Below, piece after piece: positions 8,146 through 14,971 of a stretch of 49,481 nucleotides of DNA. Position 1 is the first letter of the stretch. Every line of letters begins with the position of its first letter. A program made the position numbers and the translations under genes. Below the pieces are notes generated by a model. That model did not search any database. It was not told the origin of the DNA and saw nothing but the letters and a program-made list of their open reading frames with translations. The stretch is from a virus. The DNA lies in IMG/VR virus record IMGVR_UViG_3300032093_008396, positions 1-49,481 of that record; one strand, written 5' to 3'.

Positions 8146-9782
8146 CGGTTTAAAATTTTAATATATTCTTCTTTTATTTTTTTTGCAACTTCGATTGAGT
8201 TGAACTTTTCTACATCTGAAGGTACTTCATGTCTTTCTTTACTAAGAATATCACCTTTATCGTCTACTTGATAAATCCATCCTGGTTTGCCACATAACCA
8301 CCCTTCTATCGTAGTTCTACCAAGTAAAATACCTGCAGTTTCCGTACAGTTTTTAACGTACTCCTCAACTTTATTAGTTGCTTGGAAATGTTTAACGTGT
8401 GAACTATTTAATAGTTCAGGTAAGTAATTTGATTTGTTTTCACCAACTAACCACAACTCTTTACCGATAGATTTTGAATACTCAACCAAATCTCGAATTG
8501 TTTTTTCTCTCAAATAATCAATAGTACCAACAAATAAAACATATGGATATGTTTTTGTATTCACGTTATTAAATCTATTTGTGTCGATTGGATTATATAT
8601 TACATCTGTGTTAGTTTCATCTATGTTAAAATTATCAACAACATGTTTTTGAATTTCAGGTCGTATACAAATATACTTTTTAATTGAGTCGTGAATAAAC
8701 GGATTTTCTAATTCAATCACCTCTGAATGTATTGTTGAAATTTTTGGGGTGTTTGGATACATATCACATACTCTTTGTGATATTGGATTATGTTGTACGT
8801 GAATGATATCAAAATTTACGTCTGACATCTTGTACAACATATTAGGTTGGCTTTGAACAAAACCTTGCGGTGTGTTCATTCCCCATTTTCCATCACCTAA
8901 TTTATAACCAGGTGGGTTAGAGAATGGTAAAGTTTTAATTCCCTGTTGATTTGCTAATGTAGATAACGGACCATCAATATCTGAAAGAACCGTAATATCA
9001 CAATTTAATTTTTTAAGACCCCTTGCAAGTTCATAAACATACATCTCTGAGCCAGTAAAAGTTTTAAAGAATAGTGATGATAGTAATACTTTAATTGGTG
9101 ACTCTAATGTGAGATTTCTTTTAATTTTAACGGGAAGAAGTTCTTTGTGTTTTTCTGCAAATTTAATTCTGTTTTGTTCCCATTCGTCATTTGTTTGACC
9201 TATTGATTTGTGAGTTACTCTAACATCGTAGATAATTCCAATTTTTACATCTTCAATAAAGTTTCTAAATGAAAAATCCACATCATAAAAGTGAAAACCT
9301 TTTATTTCTTCATTAAAAGTTTGTTTAATATTTTTCTTATTTAAAACAATGAAAAGACCATCGACTAAAACCACGTCTTCGATTTGGTTACCTAAACTTG
9401 CAGAATATTTTGATTCCCATTTTTTACCTTCGTGTTCATGATTAACAATACCTTTCATTTTTGAAAAGTCTTCCCACCATTTTGCAGACTCAGGTAGTTG
9501 TGTTGAACCAGCAAGACCTAAAATTCCGTACTCAGGACTTCTTTTGAAATGTTTTAATATTTTACTACCCCAATTCTTACTATCGAAATAGATATCATCG
9601 TGACACAACACAACAATGTCATTTGTCGCTTGTTCTAAAATCATATTATAAGCTTCAGGTAGTGAATACTTACCCTCATTTTCTATTGGGATTATTTGTG
9701 GGTTTGGTACGCCGCACGTTTTCTTCAATAGTTCCACAAAACTATCGTCAATTTTTCTTGTTGAAAATCCTATTGTAATCAT
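8142..9782 (-). CDS. Two-domain glycosyltransferase: GT2-like N-terminus, GT4-like C-terminus
   Basis: 546 aa. Residues 1-220 resemble a GT-A domain: the start ITIGFSTRKID, the CHDDIYF block near 60 as metal-binding DxD region, and FYDVDFSFR near 168 as acceptor/catalytic segment. Residues 230-546 form a GT-B, GT4-like protein: ALRG-type start region with FTGSEMYVYELARGL, VLFVGTIDYLREKTIRDLV near 430 and the donor-side segment LGRTTIEGWLCGKPGW near 500 (E of the E.x7.E-like motif). A fused pair could add two successive sugars. The open reading frame is uninterrupted, so the fusion is real in this assembly. It follows dUTPase with a 4-nt overlap. Confidence 0.75.
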   Translation of the reverse strand: MITIGFSTRKIDDSFVELLKKTCGVPNPQIIPIENEGKYSLPEAYNMILEQATNDIVVLCHDDIYFDSKNWGSKILKHFKRSPEYGILGLAGSTQLPESAKWWEDFSKMKGIVNHEHEGKKWESKYSASLGNQIEDVVLVDGLFIVLNKKNIKQTFNEEIKGFHFYDVDFSFRNFIEDVKIGIIYDVRVTHKSIGQTNDEWEQNRIKFAEKHKELLPVKIKRNLTLESPIKVLLSSLFFKTFTGSEMYVYELARGLKKLNCDITVLSDIDGPLSTLANQQGIKTLPFSNPPGYKLGDGKWGMNTPQGFVQSQPNMLYKMSDVNFDIIHVQHNPISQRVCDMYPNTPKISTIHSEVIELENPFIHDSIKKYICIRPEIQKHVVDNFNIDETNTDVIYNPIDTNRFNNVNTKTYPYVLFVGTIDYLREKTIRDLVEYSKSIGKELWLVGENKSNYLPELLNSSHVKHFQATNKVEEYVKNCTETAGILLGRTTIEGWLCGKPGWIYQVDDKGDILSKERHEVPSDVEKFNSIEVAKKIKEEYIKILNR

Positions 9783-10399
9783 GATATTCCTGTTGAACCA
9801 AATCCGTTATCATTTCTATCTTTTGATTCAATATCTTTAACCTCAACTAAATCCACCCAATTACCATTTAAAACAGGACAAAGAACCGCTTGAGCAACTT
9901 TCTGACCTTTTTCTATTTTTATAGATTGGTTTGTGGTGTTAAAAAGAATAACTTTTATTTCCCCTTGATATCCACTATCAATTGTACCTGGTGAGTTTAA
10001 AACGAATAATCCTTGATTTAATGCTAGACCGCTCTTGGACCTGATTTGCACTTCATATGAATCTGCAATATCTAATCTTATCCCTGTTGGTATGAGTGCT
10101 CTTGAATTTGCACCAATAACAACTTCTTCGGCTGCTCTTAAATCAAAACCTGAATCTGACGGATATACATAACTTGGATTAACATTATCTGAAGTATTAA
10201 CAAACTTAAGAGTTGCTTTAGTTATTTGTGTTGAATACTCATCATTCATCGACTCAAAGTGTTTATTTAAATCATCGGTACTTAGACCCATTTTTTTTAA
10301 AAACTCTTCAGGATTGTTCATATCAATCTCACCTAAGTGAGATTGTAAGTCTTTAATTGTTTTGAGTTGTTCTCTTATTTCTTTTATTCCTTTAAACAT
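9779..10399 (-). CDS. dut: dUTPase (dUTP diphosphatase), trimeric type with N-terminal extension
   Basis: 206 aa, against roughly 150 for most trimeric dUTPases. All five conserved motifs are present: I SDSGFDLRA (81-89), II RSKSG (120-124), III GTIDSGYQGEIKV (138-150) with the catalytic aspartate D141 and the uracil-stacking Y144, IV KGQKVAQAV (164-172), V DRNDNGFGSTG (194-204). It hydrolyses dUTP to dUMP and pyrophosphate, keeping uracil out of DNA and feeding dTMP synthesis. The first 60 residues form a charged, helical extension of unknown role. Its place between glycosyltransferase and exonuclease genes is odd: nucleotide metabolism has been built into a glycan operon. Confidence 0.96.
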   Translation of the reverse strand: MFKGIKEIREQLKTIKDLQSHLGEIDMNNPEEFLKKMGLSTDDLNKHFESMNDEYSTQITKATLKFVNTSDNVNPSYVYPSDSGFDLRAAEEVVIGANSRALIPTGIRLDIADSYEVQIRSKSGLALNQGLFVLNSPGTIDSGYQGEIKVILFNTTNQSIKIEKGQKVAQAVLCPVLNGNWVDLVEVKDIESKDRNDNGFGSTGIS

Positions 10400-10400
10400 G

Positions 10401-11129
10401 TTATTTAAGAGATTTTAATTGTAAAATTGCGTTTATTAATACATCTACATCTTTTTCACAGTATTCTGCTATTTCCTGTAGTCTATTATGGTTCCAATAT
10501 GCTTCATGAACCATTCCACCATTAATTGGTCCGTCTTTAGGTGTAGGGATATCTAAACAAGTGCACATTAAATCTAATGAACCAATCGCGGTGTATGCAC
10601 CATACTGCCAAATCTCTTTCGTGTCGATTGCCTTTACTTCCCAAGGTTTAGTATCATATGAGGGGAGAATCTTTGAGGGCATAATTCCATTGATAATCAT
10701 TCGTTTTGCCAACATAGGGATGTCAAAGTTTTTAAGGTTATGACCACAAAGATAAAAATCCAATTTATGACATCTATTCAAAAGGTCTCTAACCTCTAAT
10801 AACAACTTGTGTTCGTCATCGTTAGAAAACGTTTGTTTTTTAATTTCACCATTTTCTAAAACAAATGCCATAGACACACAAACTATTTTCGCAAACTCAG
10901 GAACTAAAGCAGTTCGTTTTGCATAAACATCATTCATTTTTTGCATTTCTTCTTCGAGACCATTTGTTTCAACATTATCCTCTGGAAATCTTTTTAGGAA
11001 CCAATCGAAATATTTAACAAATTGTTCTGCAATTTTAGGATGACTTTCTTGACAAGAACTCCAGTCTTTACATAGACCAACAGTTTCTATATCTAAAAAT
11101 AAAATTTTGTTAATAGGTATGTTTATCAT
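10401..11129 (-). CDS. DnaQ-like/PolB-type 3'-5' exonuclease
   Basis: 242 aa. Exo I is FLDIETVG (11-18, D13 and E15), Exo II lies in CGHNLKNFDIP (128-138, D136), and Exo III is EYCEKDVDVL (222-231, D227), matching the 'Predicted 3'-5' exonuclease related to PolB exonuclease' group. Two metal ions held by these acids would cleave DNA or RNA from the 3' end. It lacks any polymerase domain. The DNA polymerase in this window has its own exonuclease, so this stand-alone protein probably serves repair, recombination or RNA/DNA processing. It is 1 nt from dUTPase and overlaps the GT gene upstream by 4 nt. Confidence 0.85.
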   Translation of the reverse strand: MINIPINKILFLDIETVGLCKDWSSCQESHPKIAEQFVKYFDWFLKRFPEDNVETNGLEEEMQKMNDVYAKRTALVPEFAKIVCVSMAFVLENGEIKKQTFSNDDEHKLLLEVRDLLNRCHKLDFYLCGHNLKNFDIPMLAKRMIINGIMPSKILPSYDTKPWEVKAIDTKEIWQYGAYTAIGSLDLMCTCLDIPTPKDGPINGGMVHEAYWNHNRLQEIAEYCEKDVDVLINAILQLKSLK

Positions 11130-12340
11130 TTTACTAAGGATTTATATAATTCTGCTCTATTTTTTGTGACAACATTTAAGTCGTAAGTATCTTTTACTGT
11201 TTCATATAATTTTTGACCTAAATCATATGCGAAGTTAGGGTTATCAATTAACTTTTTCATATACTTTGACCAATCACTATGATTTCTTGCTTCATCTACA
11301 AGTAACGCATTACCATCTGTAAATTCACCTTTATTAAGTGCGTGTTTCAAATCAATAGTATAAGGACCGACATTAGATGCTATAATTGCCTTTTTATAAA
11401 ATCCTGCCTCAATTACTTTAAGTTGTGATTTAACTCTATTGAATACATGATTTTTGATTGGTGCTAAAGATACGTCAAACCATTTGTAGTTGTTAGCATA
11501 ACTTGTTACTGGTTTTGTCCAAACACGATTATAGAATGTTGAAGTGTTTGATTTATACTCTTCTTCTGTAAACTTCATTAAATAATCTTTATGATTTTCA
11601 TCAACAAGTTTATAGTTGTCCGTGAATATTTCCTCATAACGAGCCCAAACAGTTTCTTCAGGTTTGATTTGTCTTTGTTTTTGTTCACCTGTTTGTTGAT
11701 TTATTTCGGTTACGGTTCCACGAATATCAAATCCACAAAGATACATACTAAATTTATCCTTCAATGGGGTTAATTTATTCATTGTACCATCTAAAAGTTT
11801 CAAGTCGTGTAAGTGTGAAGAACCACCTAACCAACCAAATCTTAATCTATCTGACGGCTCGGTTTTTGCATTAAATTGAGATTCTTTTGGGTTAATTGCG
11901 TTAGGTAAAACAAAAACACTTTTATTGTATTTTGAAATTTCTGTTGCAAATACTGAAGTAGTAGTTGTTATGTGTTGAGCAACTTTAAGGTTCTCTATTA
12001 TTTTTTTATGGAGATTAGTTTGAATTACCATTTGATGTACAGGATGTTCTTTTGTCGGTAACCAATAGTCGTCTAAGTCCATGATAGTAACAACACCAAG
12101 GGAGTTAAGTTTTTTGATTAGATTAACTGAATTATCGTACTCGTGAGCGATAGTCCTATGAAAATGAACTATGTCGTATTGTTTCCAATAATTTAAATCA
12201 TTTATCTTTGGTTCATAATCAATATCGACATGAAATTCATCTGAGTGGTTATTTTGTAACATAACGTGTGGGTCCACACTTCTAAATTTACCCACTCCTG
12301 TTTTGTCAGATGGTAGTACTAAAACTTTTATTTTACTCAT
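11126..12340 (-). CDS. GT4-like glycosyltransferase, first gene of the glycan operon
   Basis: 404 aa, GT-B type. The N-terminal domain has VLVLPSDKTGVGKFR (6-20), a GVG-containing acceptor-side loop, and DLDDYWLP (88-95), a motif repeatedly seen in phage and LPS GT4-like proteins. The C-terminal donor domain shows FGWLGGSSHLHDL and VIEAGFYKKAIIAS (E...G..KA.IAS), as in glycosyl transferase group 1. It sits at the head of the operon that runs to position 1 and beyond. An ATATTTATG string overlaps its start codon, so its mRNA leader may be very short. The likely role is an early sugar transfer in glycan assembly; donor and acceptor are unknown. Confidence 0.72.
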   Translation of the reverse strand: MSKIKVLVLPSDKTGVGKFRSVDPHVMLQNNHSDEFHVDIDYEPKINDLNYWKQYDIVHFHRTIAHEYDNSVNLIKKLNSLGVVTIMDLDDYWLPTKEHPVHQMVIQTNLHKKIIENLKVAQHITTTTSVFATEISKYNKSVFVLPNAINPKESQFNAKTEPSDRLRFGWLGGSSHLHDLKLLDGTMNKLTPLKDKFSMYLCGFDIRGTVTEINQQTGEQKQRQIKPEETVWARYEEIFTDNYKLVDENHKDYLMKFTEEEYKSNTSTFYNRVWTKPVTSYANNYKWFDVSLAPIKNHVFNRVKSQLKVIEAGFYKKAIIASNVGPYTIDLKHALNKGEFTDGNALLVDEARNHSDWSKYMKKLIDNPNFAYDLGQKLYETVKDTYDLNVVTKNRAELYKSLVK

Positions 12341-12370
12341 AAATATTTTTTTTACATAAAAGATAATTTA

Positions 12371-12407
12371 AATAAAACAAAAAATCCACCCCTTTTGAGA
12401 GTGGATT
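12371..12407 (-). terminator. Rho-independent terminator of the five-gene minus-strand unit
   Basis: On the minus strand, AATCCAC (12407-12401) pairs with GTGGATT (12389-12383) around an 11-nt loop and is followed by TTTTGTTTTATT. The 7-bp stem plus T-rich tail is a good intrinsic terminator. It closes the 14920-12428 unit and separates it from the glycan operon that begins at 12340. Confidence 0.8.
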
Positions 12408-12427
12408 AATATCAATTTACAATGAAA

Positions 12428-13033
12428 TTATTTTAGTTTTTTTACTGTGGTAACTTTACCAACAAACAAATGATTACCTACTTTAAATTGAATTGTATCA
12501 TTAGATTTTGATGTAGATTCTACCAACATACCAGCGTCTTTAAGTTCTTCCCTTATAACATCTCTTACTGTGTCTCTAACAACGTCTCTAATCATTGACT
12601 TCATTTCATTCATATTAAAGTTAGAAGTTGGTTGTTTTGTTGTTAAATTTTTTGATGGTTCAGGTTGAGTTACCGTAGTATTTGGGTTCATACCCATTAA
12701 TCTTTGAGCCCCCTCAATTATATCATTACTAATTACTGAACCACCGTTCATAGAACTTGGTTGTACTATTGGTTGCTCAATCATTAATCTTTTAATTTCA
12801 TCAGGTAGTTTTGAATTTTTAATTCTACTTTCATCTAAAGGTTGTGACGGGTCAAAGTTTTGCCCTTGTTGTGTGACTTCACCTACATATTCTTGAGGAA
12901 TATTATATGATGCGTTTGGCACCTCATAATTTTCAACCATCGGTGTTGATGGGGTAGCAGTTCCTCTATTTATTCCATTATGGGCATCCATAATTTTTTT
13001 TGAAATTGCTAATTTTTGCATTAAATCTGACAT
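12428..13033 (-). CDS. Unknown protein with amphipathic helix and small C-terminal beta domain
   Basis: 201 aa, not recognised. The first 20 residues are helical (LMQKLAISKKIMDAH). Residues 25-135 are low in hydrophobic residues and rich in P, S, T, N and Q, so probably disordered. A strongly amphipathic helix with repeated valine-arginine steps follows (IRDVVRDTVRDVIREEL, about 148-164). The last 35 residues look like a small beta domain (FKVGNHLFVGKVTTVKKL). The layout resembles scaffold or minor virion proteins more than an enzyme. It is the last gene of a five-gene minus-strand unit, 1 nt after the WYL-like gene, and is followed by a terminator. Confidence 0.55.
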   Translation of the reverse strand: MSDLMQKLAISKKIMDAHNGINRGTATPSTPMVENYEVPNASYNIPQEYVGEVTQQGQNFDPSQPLDESRIKNSKLPDEIKRLMIEQPIVQPSSMNGGSVISNDIIEGAQRLMGMNPNTTVTQPEPSKNLTTKQPTSNFNMNEMKSMIRDVVRDTVRDVIREELKDAGMLVESTSKSNDTIQFKVGNHLFVGKVTTVKKLK

Positions 13034-13034
13034 A

Positions 13035-13433
13035 TTAAGCTAAGTTTTCTGTGTTATCAAAATTTGCGTTTAAAATAACGCTTGACATAAGTTTATCACC
13101 ATCCGGATTGTAATCAGGTCTCATTTCATAAAAATTATCACCTTGTGGTTGATAAGTCAATATTTTAACTAATTTAAAAAATCTCCATCCTGGTATAGGG
13201 TTATCTCTTGTAACCTTAGAATGAGACGCCCCCTGTCTTTCCCATGCTCGTAATACTAATTCACCTTTTTTCGAGTACCCAACACAAACAGGTTCAATCT
13301 CACGGAATCCTCTACCATACTCTCTACCGTCGTAGTTGATAGTAATCACTTTTTTATTTCTAATACTATCTTGAACAACATCTAAATTTGCCGCTTCTAA
13401 AATTAAACTAGAAAGATTATTTAATAACTTCAC
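13035..13433 (-). CDS. WYL-like small protein
   Basis: 132 aa. The pattern VITINYDGREYGRGFREIEPVCVGYSKKG, with LVLRAWERQGASH and then WRFFKLVKI, follows the WYL fold: a strand with I.Y, an R.I.P turn, a leucine-rich strand and a final R.F..I strand. WYL domains bind ligands or nucleic acid in bacterial regulators, including CRISPR-Cas and phage-defence regulators. Here the domain stands alone with no helix-turn-helix. Its N-terminus (LSSLILEAANL) looks like a short amphipathic leader ending in ILE-A, which would fit prohead-protease cleavage. The fold is proposed from pattern only. Confidence 0.5.
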   Translation of the reverse strand: MKLLNNLSSLILEAANLDVVQDSIRNKKVITINYDGREYGRGFREIEPVCVGYSKKGELVLRAWERQGASHSKVTRDNPIPGWRFFKLVKILTYQPQGDNFYEMRPDYNPDGDKLMSSVILNANFDNTENLA

Positions 13434-13723
13434 GATACTGTGTAATATGGGTTATTTGGTGAAAATTTATTTATTTTTAAATCGTCTTTTCTTTCTGCGA
13501 TGTCTGTAGACGTACCCGCAGCTTGATTATATACATCTAATTCGCCACCAGTACCCCTACCAATTTTATCACCATCTGCGATTGCATCTGGGTGTACTGA
13601 TGAATATTGGTCTGCAGGATTAAAATCATTTCTTGGAAATAACTTTTTTCTTTGTTCTTCCGCAATTTTACTTAATTGATTATCAGGTTGCGAAAAATCC
13701 ATTTTATCTGATTGGACTGCCAT
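13430..13723 (-). CDS. Unknown small hydrophilic protein
   Basis: 97 aa, not recognised. It is polar and contains few hydrophobic clusters, with many D, N, S and G residues and no signal peptide or membrane segment, so it is likely largely disordered or a structural accessory. It overlaps the WYL-like gene by 4 nt and touches the preceding gene by 1 nt (13723), so it is certainly part of the operon. Nothing in the sequence points to enzymatic activity. Confidence 0.5.
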   Translation of the reverse strand: MAVQSDKMDFSQPDNQLSKIAEEQRKKLFPRNDFNPADQYSSVHPDAIADGDKIGRGTGGELDVYNQAAGTSTDIAERKDDLKINKFSPNNPYYTVS

Positions 13724-14187
13724 TATAATATTTTTTGGTATAGTTTATTCATTAATCTTATTTCTTGTTCAACTCTAACATCAATGTCACTATTAGTTTT
13801 TGAGTGACTATCTAATGGGTTAGATATCATTTGGTCTTTTTGGTGGCCATCAATAAATTGGTTCTGCATACCAGCATCCATTTTTATTTTTTTACCTCCT
13901 TTATCATTTTCTCTCCAAACTCTTAAAACCTCATCACACCATGTTTTCATTCTATCACCACCATTAAGGATAAACGGGGCGTCTTCTTTTCTACCACCAT
14001 AGTTGTCGAACCAACTTTTTATTCTTTTTATCTGTTGATATGTTGCTTGTCTACCTTGACGTAATTGTTGATTTCTATTAAAACCCTCAGTGTTTTGATT
14101 TCCACCTACAGAATTAAAAGAGTCTTCTAAGTGTTTAACCAAACTATCGGGTATTATTGCAATTCTATCGTATAAATTTTTATTCAT
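13723..14187 (-). CDS. Unknown conserved-looking phage protein
   Basis: 154 aa, not recognised. Residues 40-90 contain a tryptophan- and charge-rich helical block (ATYQQIKRIKSWFDNYGGRK) followed by GGDRMKTWCDEVLRVWREN, which looks like a small folded domain. The C-terminal part (HQKDQMISNP, then a helix to the end) is polar. The position in a unit of small unknown genes beside virion genes suggests a structural or assembly role, but there is no direct evidence. It overlaps its upstream neighbour by 8 nt and downstream neighbour by 1 nt. Confidence 0.5.
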   Translation of the reverse strand: MNKNLYDRIAIIPDSLVKHLEDSFNSVGGNQNTEGFNRNQQLRQGRQATYQQIKRIKSWFDNYGGRKEDAPFILNGGDRMKTWCDEVLRVWRENDKGGKKIKMDAGMQNQFIDGHQKDQMISNPLDSHSKTNSDIDVRVEQEIRLMNKLYQKIL

Positions 14188-14920
14188 CTTTTAACATTTG
14201 AATTAATTCTTTGGCTGATATTCCGTGCTCTTTAGCCAATTTTTTAATTGATTTAATGTTTCTTAATAAAAGAGGATTGATTAAATCTTTTAATTTTCTT
14301 TTTTCCGTATTTTCTTCAGAGTTTTTATCTATAACGACATCTTCACCTATTTCTTTTTCTTTCAGAATTGGTCTACCAACAAAACCTTTTTTATTTTTAT
14401 ATGGTGATTTTTCATCTCTTTCAGGACTTTTACCAAATTCATCTTCCACTCTTTTTTCTGCCGACTCATCATCCATTTCTAACTCATCTTTGAAATAATC
14501 CAAAGTTTCTTTAGCGTCCATATTCATAGTATCCTTATACCCAAATGCTTTAATCATATTTTCTTCTTTAACATACCCCTCACCATAGTATCCGTACCAT
14601 CCACGTAACAATGGGTCTCTTGGGTTTCTTGCCGCTGGTACGATTTGGTCAGTTGTTTTAGTACCAAGACCATTATTAGCAGGTGAAAGAATAGGAATGT
14701 CAGATGATAACCATGTTCCATCGTCATCAACAAGCTCAGTTACTTCCTGTTCCTTAGGTTCATCTTCAGAAGATTTTAATTTTTTTAAAAATATTTCGTG
14801 GGACTTACAAGGCATGTATTTTCTTTCACCATCTTCGTTGTGATAGTGAGAGCCGACACAGCCCAAAGTTTTTGCAACTCTTTCTGCCCTTTCTTCTGTA
14901 GAGTATTTATATGTCTTCAT
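14180..14920 (-). CDS. Unknown protein with N-terminal GCVGSHYH...MPC.SHE module
   Basis: 246 aa. The first 45 residues contain GCVGSHYH (20-27) and YMPCKSHE (35-42), two Cys and three His residues spaced like a small metal-binding module; similar N-termini recur, from memory, in marine T4-like phage proteins of unknown function. The middle (about 55-170) holds a conserved-looking block (NPRDPLLRGWYGYYGEGY) and an acidic helix. The C-terminus is highly charged and helical. It heads the minus-strand unit; a TATTTATA element lies exactly 21 nt upstream of its ATG. No function can be assigned. Confidence 0.5.
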   Translation of the reverse strand: MKTYKYSTEERAERVAKTLGCVGSHYHNEDGERKYMPCKSHEIFLKKLKSSEDEPKEQEVTELVDDDGTWLSSDIPILSPANNGLGTKTTDQIVPAARNPRDPLLRGWYGYYGEGYVKEENMIKAFGYKDTMNMDAKETLDYFKDELEMDDESAEKRVEDEFGKSPERDEKSPYKNKKGFVGRPILKEKEIGEDVVIDKNSEENTEKRKLKDLINPLLLRNIKSIKKLAKEHGISAKELIQMLKDE

Positions 14921-14933
14921 TGAGCTTTTTACC

Positions 14934-14941
14934 TATAAATA
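14934..14941 (-). promoter_or_regulatory. TATTTATA element before the 14920 gene
   Basis: On the minus strand TATTTATA begins 21 nt upstream of the ATG, followed by GGTAAAAAG. The same distance is seen upstream of three plus-strand heads (32666, 34501, 48263). It shares the 51-bp divergent gap with an oppositely oriented copy at 14954. Promoter function is inferred from position and repetition. Confidence 0.5.
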
Positions 14942-14953
14942 CTTCAAACAAAG

Positions 14954-14960
14954 TATTTAT
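14954..14960 (+). promoter_or_regulatory. TATTTAT element before the adhesin candidate
   Basis: TATTTATCATAAAAAAG begins 18 nt upstream of the ATG at 14972. The long form with CATAAAAA is nearly identical to the element at 34480, which argues for a shared signal and not mere AT richness. Confidence 0.5.
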
Positions 14961-14971
14961 CATAAAAAAGT

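Noticed and set aside
14934-14941. TATAAATA on the plus strand as a classical T4 late promoter for the 14972 gene
   Set aside because: At other sites TATAAATA would point away from the nearest gene or into a 3' end (23105, 31129, 48249), whereas TATTTATA always faces the gene. The sense reading is more consistent.
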